Of a stretch of 64,000 bases of DNA, positions 27,787-36,526 are shown piece after piece. Positions within the stretch are counted from its first letter, which is position 1. Every line of letters begins with the position of its first letter. Under the pieces are notes generated by a model that was not told the origin of the DNA, did not search any database, and saw nothing but the letters and a program-made list of their open reading frames with translations. A program made the position numbers and the translations under genes. Origin of the DNA: Deltaproteobacteria bacterium (GTDB lineage: Bacteria > Myxococcota > Kuafuiibacteriia > Kuafuiibacteriales > Kuafuiibacteriaceae); contig JADJPE010000005.1 of assembly GCA_016713425.1 (NCBI GenBank), forward strand, positions 1,054,001 through 1,118,000, read 5' to 3'.

Positions 27787-29367
27787 ATGCATCCAAAGCC
27801 CGCGAGACGACGCCCTGCCCGACGCGCCGGCGGCGTCCCTGGCCCAGTCCCCGCGCGAGACGACCAAGTCAGCATCACCCTGCCCCGCGCACTGGCCATC
27901 GGCATCACCAGCGCAACGGCCATCGCACTCGCATGGCCATCGACCGCCCAGGCCGATGGCTTCGAAAATGTAGCCGCCGGCGCACGAACCGCTGCCATGG
28001 GCGGGGCGGCCATTGCGGGGGGATCGGATTCGGCGATGCCCACGCTCAACCCGGCCGGTCTGGCGCTCATCCCGGGGTCAGTACTCTCTGTGTCGGCTTC
28101 GCTTTACCACTTGGGGCTCGTCACGGTCCCGCACTTCGTCTCCGACACCGACGAGATCTCAAGCCAATGGGGCACCCTCAGCCTCTCGCAAAAGGGCATA
28201 CGCTCGCTCGCGTTCAGCAGCTTCCCTTCGAGCATTGCTTACTTCTGGCACCTCGGGTCGGCCGAGAGCCCACACGTATTGGCGGCTTCATTGACGGTGC
28301 CACGAAACCTCAAGCGTCGGTTCTCAGAGAACTACGAGTTCCTTGGCGAGGGCGTCGCCATCAAGGAAAACCAAACAACATTGATCGACGAACAGCAGTA
28401 TCTGGCCGCCCTCTCGTGGGGCGCCGGCTTCGACGACCTGCGCCTCGGGTCATCGCTGTTGCTTGGGTGGACGTCCTTCGTGCGCACGTCCGAGCGGAGC
28501 GACCTTGTCGTGCTCGGAACCGGCGGCTTTCAGCGGGGACAAACACGAGAGAGTCGCGCCGAGAACAGCGTCGACGCTGGGCTCATGGTCGGCGTTCAGT
28601 ACGACGTGCTGCCTTGGCTTCGGGTGGGCGCAACGGCTCGCTCCCCGTCACTCCATGTCGCGGGTCGGTTCGAGGGTTCGGTCGACAACACGGGCATCCC
28701 GGATCAAGGCGACACACTGATCGCGACAACCCAGAGCCACGGCGAAGCGACCCGAGGCATTCCGCTCCGCTTCGGGCTCGGCCTCGAGGCGAGGTTTGAG
28801 GATTGGAGTGTGGCTCTCGATGGACAGGTCTTTCTTCCCCGCACGCTCGAGTTCGCACTCGAAGGTCGAAGCATCAACTCCTCGATCGGCGGCGCCGCCG
28901 ACCGACCCGATTTCGACGTCGAGATTCGCAGCCGAGCTCGACTCAATCCGGTGATCAACGCCGCGGTTGGATGTGAGTATCGAGTCACAGAATCGAACTG
29001 GATTCGCGCCGGTCTGTTCACCGATTTCTCGGCGCTCGAGCCGACGAGCGAACAGCTCGAGCGTCTTCCCGCGATCCGAGGTCCGGTCCCTCCGGGAATA
29101 TTCTTCGAGCTACCCGTGCATCGCTTCGGTGCAAGCGTTGGCTGGGGGACGAAGGTGGGCGTCATCGACACCACGTTGGGCATTCGCGGCTCATACGGCC
29201 ATGGACGAACCCTTCGTGTCGTCCCGGATCAGCGCTACGATCGCACGCACGCCATTGAGTCGACCGACGTCACCGTTCTCGAGGGTGCCGCGTTCTTGAG
29301 CGCGGCACTCGACGTATCGGAGGCGGCCGGCGGGCTCATGGACCACGTGGGGACGATGGGGGAGTAG
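27787..29367 (+). CDS. FadL/OmpP1-like outer membrane beta-barrel protein
   Basis: About 526 residues. A signal peptide (LPRALAIGITSATAIALAW...AQA) is followed by GARTAAMGGAAIAGGSDSAM and NPAGLAL, the N-terminal hallmark of the FadL/OmpP1/TodX family. The rest is long alternating beta strands with aromatic girdles and an FLSAALDV strand near the end. The family carries hydrophobic compounds such as fatty acids across the outer membrane. The start is uncertain: the ATG at 27787 leaves ~30 basic residues before the signal core. It is divergent from purL. Confidence 0.85.
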   Translation: MHPKPARRRPARRAGGVPGPVPARDDQVSITLPRALAIGITSATAIALAWPSTAQADGFENVAAGARTAAMGGAAIAGGSDSAMPTLNPAGLALIPGSVLSVSASLYHLGLVTVPHFVSDTDEISSQWGTLSLSQKGIRSLAFSSFPSSIAYFWHLGSAESPHVLAASLTVPRNLKRRFSENYEFLGEGVAIKENQTTLIDEQQYLAALSWGAGFDDLRLGSSLLLGWTSFVRTSERSDLVVLGTGGFQRGQTRESRAENSVDAGLMVGVQYDVLPWLRVGATARSPSLHVAGRFEGSVDNTGIPDQGDTLIATTQSHGEATRGIPLRFGLGLEARFEDWSVALDGQVFLPRTLEFALEGRSINSSIGGAADRPDFDVEIRSRARLNPVINAAVGCEYRVTESNWIRAGLFTDFSALEPTSEQLERLPAIRGPVPPGIFFELPVHRFGASVGWGTKVGVIDTTLGIRGSYGHGRTLRVVPDQRYDRTHAIESTDVTVLEGAAFLSAALDVSEAAGGLMDHVGTMGE

Positions 29368-29507
29368 GCGTGGTGGAAGAGCGGCATGGCGGAGTGCGAC
29401 ATGGCGGCATGGCGGCGTGGCGGCATGGCAGAGTCGCGGTGTCGCGGGCGTGCAAGCCGCGAAGAGGCGCCAGAGCAAGGTCCGGGCCTGAGCGTAGGAG
29501 TCGATGG

Positions 29508-31406
29508 ATGAAGATTTGCATGCGTGATGCACGGCGGCTTGGTTGTACGATCCTGCTCCTGGCTTGTTTTTTTTCGACCGCGTGTCTCGAGGCAGACGAG
29601 ACGCTGCTCTGCAAGGATGACGACGATTGCCCAACGGGCGAAACGTGCGAACTCGTGTCGGGGCTCTGCTCGCCGAGCGCATCGGTTTCGCGTTTCCCAT
29701 CGGATCTCGAGACGGGTCGCTTCGGTAGCTCAGGCGCCTTCGACTGCCCGATCGTGGAACCCGCAAGCCCAGGCGAGGCCCTGCCCGTCGTCGCACCCGG
29801 ACGGGCGACCGTCTTACTCTCGATCGATGAACGCCAATCCTTCTGCGACGATGCAACCGCAATCGACACCGCACTCGGTCCGCGGACAGACGCCGTGTCG
29901 AGCTTACGAACGGGCTGCATCGTCTCGAGGCGGTCGCTTCTCTCCGTCGGTCGACCGGGCGAGCAAACGTCTTTGACGCTCTATCAGCTCGAATTCTCGC
30001 AAATTGACACGACGGCGGACAACCCGATCACACGCCTCACCTTCCATCTTCGTGGGGGCACCGATGGACGGCCTTCCGTTCGAAACCTTTCTTTCCCCGC
30101 TGACATGAGTGCCCAGTTCCAGGAGCGCTGCACATCGAGGCGCGGTGCAGGCGCCGGCACGACTGAGCTTACGTTGGTGGCGGTCGGCGACGAGGGCGAC
30201 TTTGAGATCACCGGCATCGAGAACGGACGCGTCCTTGGACACTTCGACGTAAGCCTTTCGCTCGTTCGCAGGGCCGAGGCCGAGTTTGGGGAGCGCTGCA
30301 CGCTGCCGCGTGATTGCTCGGCCTCGGTCGGAGGATGTGCGATCGAGGAGCTCGCGACTGCGGAGTGCATCTCGGGGACATGCGTACCCGACCAGGAAGA
30401 CCCGTCGCTCGGGTTCTGCAGCGCGCGCTGCGATACCTCAGACGATTGCCGCACAGCCGAAGACGGAAGCGCATACTGCCTCGTACGGTCAGGCGAAAGC
30501 GGTGGCCGATGCATAAGGTTGTGCGATCCAAGCAAGGAAAACGACGCGTGCGCAGCCGATGACAGCGGCTGTTGCCCGGCTGGGTCGAGCTGTCGAAGCG
30601 GCAGCGACTTTCCCGAATTCTTCGGTGAGCCTGGCCCCCCCCGGTGCCTGGATGAATGCATCCCAACACGTTCGTCGCCCAATCCACCGGATCACTGCGC
30701 TCGTCCAACATCGAGTCTCAACGATGGCGGCGTCCCGAGAGCGGACGGTGGCCTTCCGCCACCGCCCGACGCAGGCGTGGTGCCGCAAGACGGTGGCCTT
30801 CCGCCACCGCCCGACGCAGGCGGCGTGCCACGAGACGGTGGCCTTCCGCCACCGCCCGACGCAGGCGGGGTGCCGCAAGACGGTGGCCTTCCGCCACCGC
30901 CCGACGCAGGCGGGGTGCCACAAGACGGTGGCCTTCCGCCACCGCCCGACGCAGGCGGCGTGCCGCAAGACGGTGGCCTTCCGCCACCGCCCGACGCAGG
31001 CGGGGTGCCGCAAGACGGTGGCCTTCCGCCACCGCCCGACGCAGGCGGTGCCAGCTCCTTGCTCGGCGTTGAATGTGCGGGCGCGTGCCCGGCGGGCTTC
31101 ATCTGCGCCTCCACGAACCTCGCCGGCTCGGCGACGACCGGATTTTGCACCAAGCCCTGTCCAGCGGTCTTCTCCGACGACGTGTGCCAAGTTGGATATC
31201 AAGGCGTCGGCGTGCCTGTCTGCGGCCTTCGGGTGCGCGACGTCGTCATGGGCGGCGAGCCCCAGCTCGCGTGCGTCGTCGCGTGCGGTCAACAATTCGA
31301 GGGAACCGACGGACAATGCCCGGCCGGCCTCACCTGCCGCGATCTGGTACACGACGCGACACGAACCCGCCCACCCGATGGCACGGCCGACTTCTGTAGC
31401 GACTAG
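29508..31406 (+). CDS. Cys-rich surface lipoprotein with 15-residue tandem linker
   Basis: About 632 residues. The signal peptide ends in a lipobox (FFSTAC), so the protein is a lipoprotein. A Cys-rich unit (DDDDCPTGETCELVSGLC) comes first, then a ~200-residue domain, and then more Cys-rich modules (CTLPRDCSASVGGCAIEE). A linker of seven DGGLPPPPDAG-type 15-residue repeats leads to a final Cys-rich domain. The TAGGAG site at 29495-29500 supports the ATG at 29508. Pro/Asp linkers with Cys-rich modules are common in myxobacterial surface proteins. The molecular role is unknown; binding or adhesion is likely. Confidence 0.85.
   Translation: MKICMRDARRLGCTILLLACFFSTACLEADETLLCKDDDDCPTGETCELVSGLCSPSASVSRFPSDLETGRFGSSGAFDCPIVEPASPGEALPVVAPGRATVLLSIDERQSFCDDATAIDTALGPRTDAVSSLRTGCIVSRRSLLSVGRPGEQTSLTLYQLEFSQIDTTADNPITRLTFHLRGGTDGRPSVRNLSFPADMSAQFQERCTSRRGAGAGTTELTLVAVGDEGDFEITGIENGRVLGHFDVSLSLVRRAEAEFGERCTLPRDCSASVGGCAIEELATAECISGTCVPDQEDPSLGFCSARCDTSDDCRTAEDGSAYCLVRSGESGGRCIRLCDPSKENDACAADDSGCCPAGSSCRSGSDFPEFFGEPGPPRCLDECIPTRSSPNPPDHCARPTSSLNDGGVPRADGGLPPPPDAGVVPQDGGLPPPPDAGGVPRDGGLPPPPDAGGVPQDGGLPPPPDAGGVPQDGGLPPPPDAGGVPQDGGLPPPPDAGGVPQDGGLPPPPDAGGASSLLGVECAGACPAGFICASTNLAGSATTGFCTKPCPAVFSDDVCQVGYQGVGVPVCGLRVRDVVMGGEPQLACVVACGQQFEGTDGQCPAGLTCRDLVHDATRTRPPDGTADFCSD
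30744..31050 (+). repeat. 45-bp tandem repeat encoding DGGLPPPPDAGGVPQ
   Basis: Seven near-identical copies, the last truncated, lie inside the lipoprotein gene. Copies differ by single changes (VVPQ, GVPR, GVPQ). The near-identity at DNA level suggests recent expansion or homogenisation and likely length variation among strains. Confidence 0.95.
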
Positions 31407-31610
31407 GGCACGGCCTCTCACGCACCACGGTCACGCGATCACGAGACGAGATTGATCATCAACCGCAACAAGCGTGCGTCCGCAAACCGAGGCCAACACG
31501 GAGTGCAGTGACCGGCGATAAGGCTTCGACCTAAGATGCAACAAAAAAACGTGTCGGGGGCAAATCCTACCTCGCACGCGCACCTCAATCGGAGTAGAAG
31601 GGGTGCCGTT

Positions 31611-31946
31611 ATGACCTTTGTCGTCGCTGAGCCCTGCATCAAATGCAAGTACACAGACTGCGTGGATGTCTGCCCCGTGGACTGCTTTCATGAAGGCAAG
31701 AACTTCCTGGTCATCGATCCGGATGAGTGCATTGACTGCGGTGCGTGTGAACCAGAATGCCCAACCACGGCGATTTTCGCCGAGGACGACCTACCTGAGA
31801 AGTGGTCGGAGTACACCGAGCTCAACGCGCGCCTCACAGCCCTGTGGCCGGTGATCAGCGCGAAGAAAGACGCGCTGCCGGAAGCCGACGAGTTCAAAGA
31901 GGTTGAGAACAAGCGAGACATGCTCGACGAGACGCCCGAGTCCTAG
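31611..31946 (+). CDS. fdxA: 7Fe ferredoxin
   Basis: 111 residues. The N-terminus FVVAEPCIKCKYTDCVDVCP, followed by CFHEG and DECIDCGACEPECP, has the Cys spacing of FdxA-type ferredoxins that bind one 3Fe-4S and one 4Fe-4S cluster. The C-terminal ~50 residues are the usual charged helical tail. It is a soluble cytoplasmic electron carrier. The ATG at 31611 is preceded by AAGGGG. It stands alone in its transcription unit, with ~200 bp of upstream sequence for its promoter. Confidence 0.96.
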   Translation: MTFVVAEPCIKCKYTDCVDVCPVDCFHEGKNFLVIDPDECIDCGACEPECPTTAIFAEDDLPEKWSEYTELNARLTALWPVISAKKDALPEADEFKEVENKRDMLDETPES

Positions 31947-32035
31947 GCTCGGTCGTCTTCGATGCCCGATCCTTACTTCGTTGCGCCTGCAAGCTCTCTT
32001 GAATTGTTGGTCGCGGCAGACAGGTTCGGAACTCG

Positions 32036-33223
32036 TTGATTGGTTCGTCGGCGACTGACGCCCTTCGCTTCATTGGTTCCGGCGGAGCCAACCGTGCGAT
32101 GGAAGCCGAGCTGAAGCGGTTGGTGCCGCGCGCCCTGCCCGGTTTTCGGCTAGCCAAGCCGCTTCGCGCGGATGAACAGACGCTCATATATCCATTCTCG
32201 GCAGATCTCGCGTGGGCCTCGGTCCACTATCTTCGGACAAGCTCTCGGGTCCTCTGGGACATCTACCAGCTTCAGGCTCTGCGACTCGATCCACTGTATG
32301 CGTCCGTGCGCGCACTCGTCGAATCGGACGCGCGGCCGTGGCTCGAAGACGGGGCGACGATCTCCGTCGACGCACGCAACGTCGCTGACTTCCCGGCGAG
32401 TCCGCTCCAACTCCGCGGCACCATCAAGAACGCCGTGATCGAAGGCGCGGCCGCACGCGGCGTTCGCCTCACCCTCGACCAAGACGAGCCGCGCCTCCCG
32501 TTGGTGCTTCGCGGGCTTGGTGGCGACTTGACGCTCTCGATCGATCTCGCAGGACGGAGCATGCATGCCCGCGGATATCGCCTTCATGTCAGCGATGCGC
32601 CGCTCAAAGAGACGCTTGCCGCGCAAATGCTGATGCTCTCGCGATGGGATGCTCGCACCGAAGCCCTCGTCGATCCGATGTGCGGCGCGGGTACGATCGT
32701 CATCGAGGCGGCCGCGATGGCGGATGGTGCACCGACGTGGACAGCGGATCGTAGCCCGACGATCGACGACATCGAACCTTTCCGCTCGACGCCCCACAAA
32801 GCGCTTGAGGTCCTATTTCCGGGGCCCAAGGCGCCCATCGTCGGCAACGACATCGACGAGGGCTGTATTCGAGCCGCCGAGGGAAATCTCGCGCGCGCGG
32901 CACTAAACCCTAAAGTCACGTTCCACCGCGGTGACTTCGCCGATCTCGATCTTGGTGCCATCGCCGACGAGGCGAGCTCCAGAGGGGGTCTCATCCTGAC
33001 AAACCCACCGTACGGCGAGCGCCTCGAACCGGACGCGAGTGGAAAACTCGAAGCGCTTTATCGATCCTTCGCCCGCTGGTGCGAAAACCAGCGCGGGAAC
33101 TGGCGCGTCGGCATGCTCAATGCGCATCCGAGCTTCGACGAGATCGTCGGGTGGAAGCCGCGAATGCGAAAACCCATGTCGAATGGCCCGCTACGCGCCT
33201 ACTTCTCGATCTACGATCGATGA
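32036..33223 (+). CDS. THUMP-domain RNA guanine methyltransferase, RlmL N-half type
   Basis: 395 residues. A THUMP-type RNA-binding region covers ~residues 50-160. The Rossmann methyltransferase core has DPMCGAGTIVIEAA (SAM motif I), VGNDIDEGC and the catalytic LTNPPYGERL motif. This matches the N-terminal half of RlmL, which makes m2G2445 in 23S rRNA, and stand-alone relatives. The start is a TTG at 32036, the only in-frame start before the conserved first strand RFIGSGGANRAMEAEL; an ATG at 32099 would cut into it. The exact target nucleotide is inferred from family only. Confidence 0.88.
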   Translation: MIGSSATDALRFIGSGGANRAMEAELKRLVPRALPGFRLAKPLRADEQTLIYPFSADLAWASVHYLRTSSRVLWDIYQLQALRLDPLYASVRALVESDARPWLEDGATISVDARNVADFPASPLQLRGTIKNAVIEGAAARGVRLTLDQDEPRLPLVLRGLGGDLTLSIDLAGRSMHARGYRLHVSDAPLKETLAAQMLMLSRWDARTEALVDPMCGAGTIVIEAAAMADGAPTWTADRSPTIDDIEPFRSTPHKALEVLFPGPKAPIVGNDIDEGCIRAAEGNLARAALNPKVTFHRGDFADLDLGAIADEASSRGGLILTNPPYGERLEPDASGKLEALYRSFARWCENQRGNWRVGMLNAHPSFDEIVGWKPRMRKPMSNGPLRAYFSIYDR

Positions 33224-33235
33224 CGCCACGCCGAC

Positions 33236-33325
33236 GCCGAAACGGCAGACGCCGAAACGGCAGACGCCGAAACGGCAGACGCCGACACGGCAGACGCCAA
33301 CACAGCCGACGCTGACACCCCGACG
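33236..33325. repeat. Intergenic 15-bp tandem repeat GCCGAAACGGCAGAC
   Basis: Three perfect copies and two or three degenerate ones sit between the RlmL-like gene and serC. Each unit contains a short inverted repeat (GCCGAAACGGC). The array could form several small stems and lies in the serC leader. Confidence 0.9.
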
Positions 33326-33402
33326 CCGACGCCGCCGACGCCGTCTCGCCAGCCAAACAAGAACGCTTGGCGCGCCTGCGAGAGCGGAGTAGCTTGTCGC
33401 CC

Positions 33403-34503
33403 GTGAGCACAAACGTCGCCAACTTCAACGCGGGTCCAGCAGGACTACCTCGGCCCGCCCTGGTTCAAGCCGCCGAAGAGCTGGTCGACTTCGAGTCGAC
33501 GGGCATTTCGATCATGGAGCACTCCCACCGCGGAAAGGCCTACGAGCGCGTGCACAACGAAGCGATCGAGCTGTTCCGGTCGCTGCTCGGGGTGCCAGAC
33601 AGCCACGAGGTCCTGTTCCTGCAAGGCGGAGCATCCGGCATGTTCGCGCTCTTGCCGATGAACTTTCTCTCCGACGGCGGCTCGGCCGACTACGTGGTCA
33701 CCGGCACATGGTCGGAGAAGGCGCTCGAGGAAGCCTCGCTCATCGGCACGACCAAAGTCGCCGGAAACGGCGCGAACGCGGACGGCAAGTTCACGCGGAT
33801 CCCGAGCCAAGCCGAGCTCACGCTCGATCCGGGGGCGAAGTATCTCCACATCACCTCGAACAACACGATCGCGGGCACGCAATATCGTACGTTTCCTAAG
33901 CCCCCCTCGGCGAACATACCCCTCGTCGCCGACATGTCGTCGGACATCCTATCCAAGCCGATCGATGTCTCGAAGTTCGGGCTGATCTACGCCGGCGCCC
34001 AGAAGAACCTCGGTCCTTCCGGGGTGACCGTCGTGATCGCATCCAAGGACTGGATCGTTCAAGGTTCGAAGCGCATCCCAAAGATCTTCCGCTTCGCCAC
34101 CCATGCGGCCAACAACTCGCTCTACCACACCCCTCCGACGTTCGGCATCTATCTGATGCGCAACGTCCTCCGGTGGGTCCGCGATCAAGGCGGCGCAGCC
34201 CAAATGGCCAAGCGCAACGAAGACAAGGCGCAAGCCTTGTACGCTGCGATCGACGGGAGCCATGGCTTCTACACATGCCCAGTCGAGAAGGACGCGCGGT
34301 CGCTCATGAACGTCGTATTTCGGCTTCCGTCGGAAGATCTCGAGAAGAACTTCGCGAAAGAAGCAGAGGCATCGGGCCTCATCGGCCTCAAGGGACACCG
34401 AAGCGTCGGAGGAATGCGCGCCTCGATCTACAACGCCGTCGGACGCGCCGAGGTCGATCGGCTCACGTCGTTCATGGCTGAGTTCCAGAAGCAGAACAGC
34501 TAG
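33403..34503 (+). CDS. serC: Phosphoserine aminotransferase
   Basis: 366 residues of a PLP-dependent class V aminotransferase that converts 3-phosphohydroxypyruvate to phosphoserine, and acts in pyridoxal phosphate synthesis in many bacteria. It begins TNVANFNAGPAGLP as in SerC. It has the phosphate-binding LQGGASGMFA and the Schiff-base lysine in YAGAQKNLGPSG, and it ends HRSVGGMRASIYNAV, all typical. The GTG at 33403 gives the usual N-terminus; a TTG at 33394 is possible. No other serine genes are adjacent. Confidence 0.97.
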   Translation: MSTNVANFNAGPAGLPRPALVQAAEELVDFESTGISIMEHSHRGKAYERVHNEAIELFRSLLGVPDSHEVLFLQGGASGMFALLPMNFLSDGGSADYVVTGTWSEKALEEASLIGTTKVAGNGANADGKFTRIPSQAELTLDPGAKYLHITSNNTIAGTQYRTFPKPPSANIPLVADMSSDILSKPIDVSKFGLIYAGAQKNLGPSGVTVVIASKDWIVQGSKRIPKIFRFATHAANNSLYHTPPTFGIYLMRNVLRWVRDQGGAAQMAKRNEDKAQALYAAIDGSHGFYTCPVEKDARSLMNVVFRLPSEDLEKNFAKEAEASGLIGLKGHRSVGGMRASIYNAVGRAEVDRLTSFMAEFQKQNS

Positions 34504-35013
34504 CTCCAAAGACGAAGCGGCGAGATAAACGGCTACTCGTCATGACGCCCACCCCGTCCGTCACACCTTGGTCTCGCCCTTCATCTCGACCCTGACCCTC
34601 GCACACAACGCCATTCAATCGCATGTGTCCACCGACCCGTGTGGCGCGACACCGGGAGCGCAAACGATTGCGCTTACGGGAACATGGATGACGGAGCCAG
34701 TCGGCGCTGCGGAACACACATCGGAAGCCAGAGCACCCTCACCCGCGTTCGATCGCATGACTAAGCATCTGTGACGCACACAGCGTCCTCTCCCTGCCGT
34801 CCCGTGGCTCAGTTGACGACGCTTCGGACGACGGGTACCCGGACAGCCTCGACGCTCGAGGGCGTCGACCGCAGGAAGAAGCAACCAAGGCAACAACGGA
34901 CATGAACCCAAGATACATACGATCGATCGCGTCCGGACCCGCGCGAACGCGTCAGACCGGCCGAAATGGTCTGACCAACACGGCATAGGATCCAAAGAGA
35001 AGGGGAGACACGC
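34504..35013. other. 510-bp intergenic region with several hairpins
   Basis: There is no convincing gene. Three perfect inverted repeats follow one another: AGCGCAA/TTGCGCT with an ACGA loop (34657-34674), GACGC/GCGTC (34773-34787) and TCGACGC/GCGTCGA (34849-34868). They could be part of a structured RNA, or serC termination and leader elements for the next lipoprotein gene, whose AGAAGGGGAGA ribosome site is near 34998. A 68-codon frame at 34568 has no family signal. Confidence 0.45.
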
Positions 35014-35556
35014 ATGCGCTCATCTGTATTCGTTCCAGTCGCTGCCCTCTGTGCAGCAAGCCTCGCGGGCTGCGGAAGCAGCGCGAGCAAAGAAGAAGCC
35101 GTCGCAGCCTGGGGCGCAACCCAGGTCGCGCTCGCCAAAGCGGCATCGGCGGCAGCTCAATCAAGCGGCCTTTCTGCAACTGAACGCCCATTGACCGTCA
35201 GCGCTTCCAACGTTTCGTGCGGCGGTGGCGGCACCCTCGGCGTCACCGGAAGCTATGAGACGGGCGGCACCGGAAGCTACTCATTCGATCTCGGCGTCAC
35301 TTTCGATGGCTGTGTCGAAACGGGCCTCACGATGACGGGCGACATCAACTACGCGACCGACTATCAGCTTGGGAGCAACTACACGCTCTCCAGTGCCACG
35401 ATCACGATGACGGGCTCCGTGGACTATTCAGGCCAAATCGACGCGAGCTGTGATTTCGATGTCACCATCAGCGGGAACGCCACGAGCTGGTCGATCTCCG
35501 GTAGCATCTGCGGAATCGATGTGAAAGAGGCCGGCATCTCCTACTACGGCGGCTAG
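35014..35556 (+). CDS. Small lipoprotein with beta-rich domain
   Basis: 180 residues. The signal peptide ends in a lipobox (SLAGCG). The mature domain is rich in Gly, Ser and Thr with alternating strands (GSYSFDLGVTFDGC, TMTGSVDYSGQIDASC, SWSISGSICGID) and four Cys residues that may pair. A strong AGAAGGGGAGA site precedes the ATG. It is probably anchored in the outer membrane. No family is recognised. Confidence 0.8.
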   Translation: MRSSVFVPVAALCAASLAGCGSSASKEEAVAAWGATQVALAKAASAAAQSSGLSATERPLTVSASNVSCGGGGTLGVTGSYETGGTGSYSFDLGVTFDGCVETGLTMTGDINYATDYQLGSNYTLSSATITMTGSVDYSGQIDASCDFDVTISGNATSWSISGSICGIDVKEAGISYYGG

Positions 35557-35605
35557 GCAAGAGATCATTGCGACCATCCATCAGGCGTGGCAAGAACGCC
35601 ACGAC

Positions 35606-36520
35606 ATGTTCTCTCGTCTGCGTGCACGGCTCAACAAGCAGTGGTTCGACCATCGTTGCGGTGAGATCACGCTCACACCACCGGTCGTCTGTGAGCCGGA
35701 GAGCCCGGTCGTATTCCTGACGCAGATCTATCACAGAGACGTCGTCATGTTTCTCTTCGCGGCGAAGTCCCTCGCCCAGCATCTAAGGCCACGCTCATTC
35801 GTCGTCGTCGACGACGGCCTGACCGGAGAAGACCTCGCCCTGCTCACCTACCATCTGTCGAACGTACGCTTCGTCCAACCCTCAGAGGTCGGACTCGGTC
35901 CCTGTCCGAGCGAGGGCACATGGGAGCGGCTCTTGGCCATTATGGACATCGTCGGGGACAGCTACGTCATCCACCTCGACGCCGACACGCTTACGATTCG
36001 CCAACCGACCGAGGTCCTCGACGCGGTCTCGAAGAATCAAAGCTTCACGCTCGGAACGAGCCGGGGACAGTCCATCACCCCGCTCAAAGAGTCCGCGTCG
36101 CTTGCCGAACGTTTCCGACGCCGCGCCGACGCGCAGATCCGCGCCGAGCGGGCCTTCGCCCGTTATCCGGGCCGCGAGCGCCTCAAGTATGTGCGAGGGA
36201 GCTCGAGCTTCACAGGGTTCGCTCGGGGGCAATTCACGCGGACCGAGGCCGAGACCTTCTCTAAGAACATGGCCGAGCTCATCGGCGAATCCGCCTGGCG
36301 CGGTTTGGGCCGAGCCAGTGAGCAGATCGCCTGCAACTTCCTGATCGCCAACGCACCGGATGCGCGCGTTCTGCCGCTCGAACGCTACCCAACATTCGAA
36401 GGTCGAACCGGCATCGTGAACGACGCCGCATTCGTGCACTTCGTGGGCACGCATCGCTTCAAGCGGGGACTCTACGTTCGGCTCGGGCGTCGATTGATTC
36501 GGCGGCTCAAAAAGGCCTGA
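35606..36520 (+). CDS. Putative glycosyltransferase with DxD motif
   Basis: 304 residues. The pattern is GT-A-like: FLTQIYHRDVVMFLFAAKSL, VVVDDGL and then YVIHLDADTLTI with the DxD metal-binding motif (~120). The later SSSFTGFARGQF and FVHFVGTHRFKRGLY parts fit a family of alpha-glycosyltransferases working on glycans. The C-terminus is basic and may contact membrane. It follows the lipoprotein by 49 bp on the same strand. Family level is likely; donor and acceptor are unknown. Confidence 0.75.
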   Translation: MFSRLRARLNKQWFDHRCGEITLTPPVVCEPESPVVFLTQIYHRDVVMFLFAAKSLAQHLRPRSFVVVDDGLTGEDLALLTYHLSNVRFVQPSEVGLGPCPSEGTWERLLAIMDIVGDSYVIHLDADTLTIRQPTEVLDAVSKNQSFTLGTSRGQSITPLKESASLAERFRRRADAQIRAERAFARYPGRERLKYVRGSSSFTGFARGQFTRTEAETFSKNMAELIGESAWRGLGRASEQIACNFLIANAPDARVLPLERYPTFEGRTGIVNDAAFVHFVGTHRFKRGLYVRLGRRLIRRLKKA

Positions 36521-36526
36521 CCCGCC

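Noticed and set aside
30744..31050. Regular repeats that could suggest a CRISPR array
   Set aside because: The units are contiguous 45-bp copies without unique spacers and are in frame in a lipoprotein gene.
34568..34774. 68-codon frame between serC and the lipoprotein gene
   Set aside because: No ribosome site, no family signal and composition unlike its neighbours.
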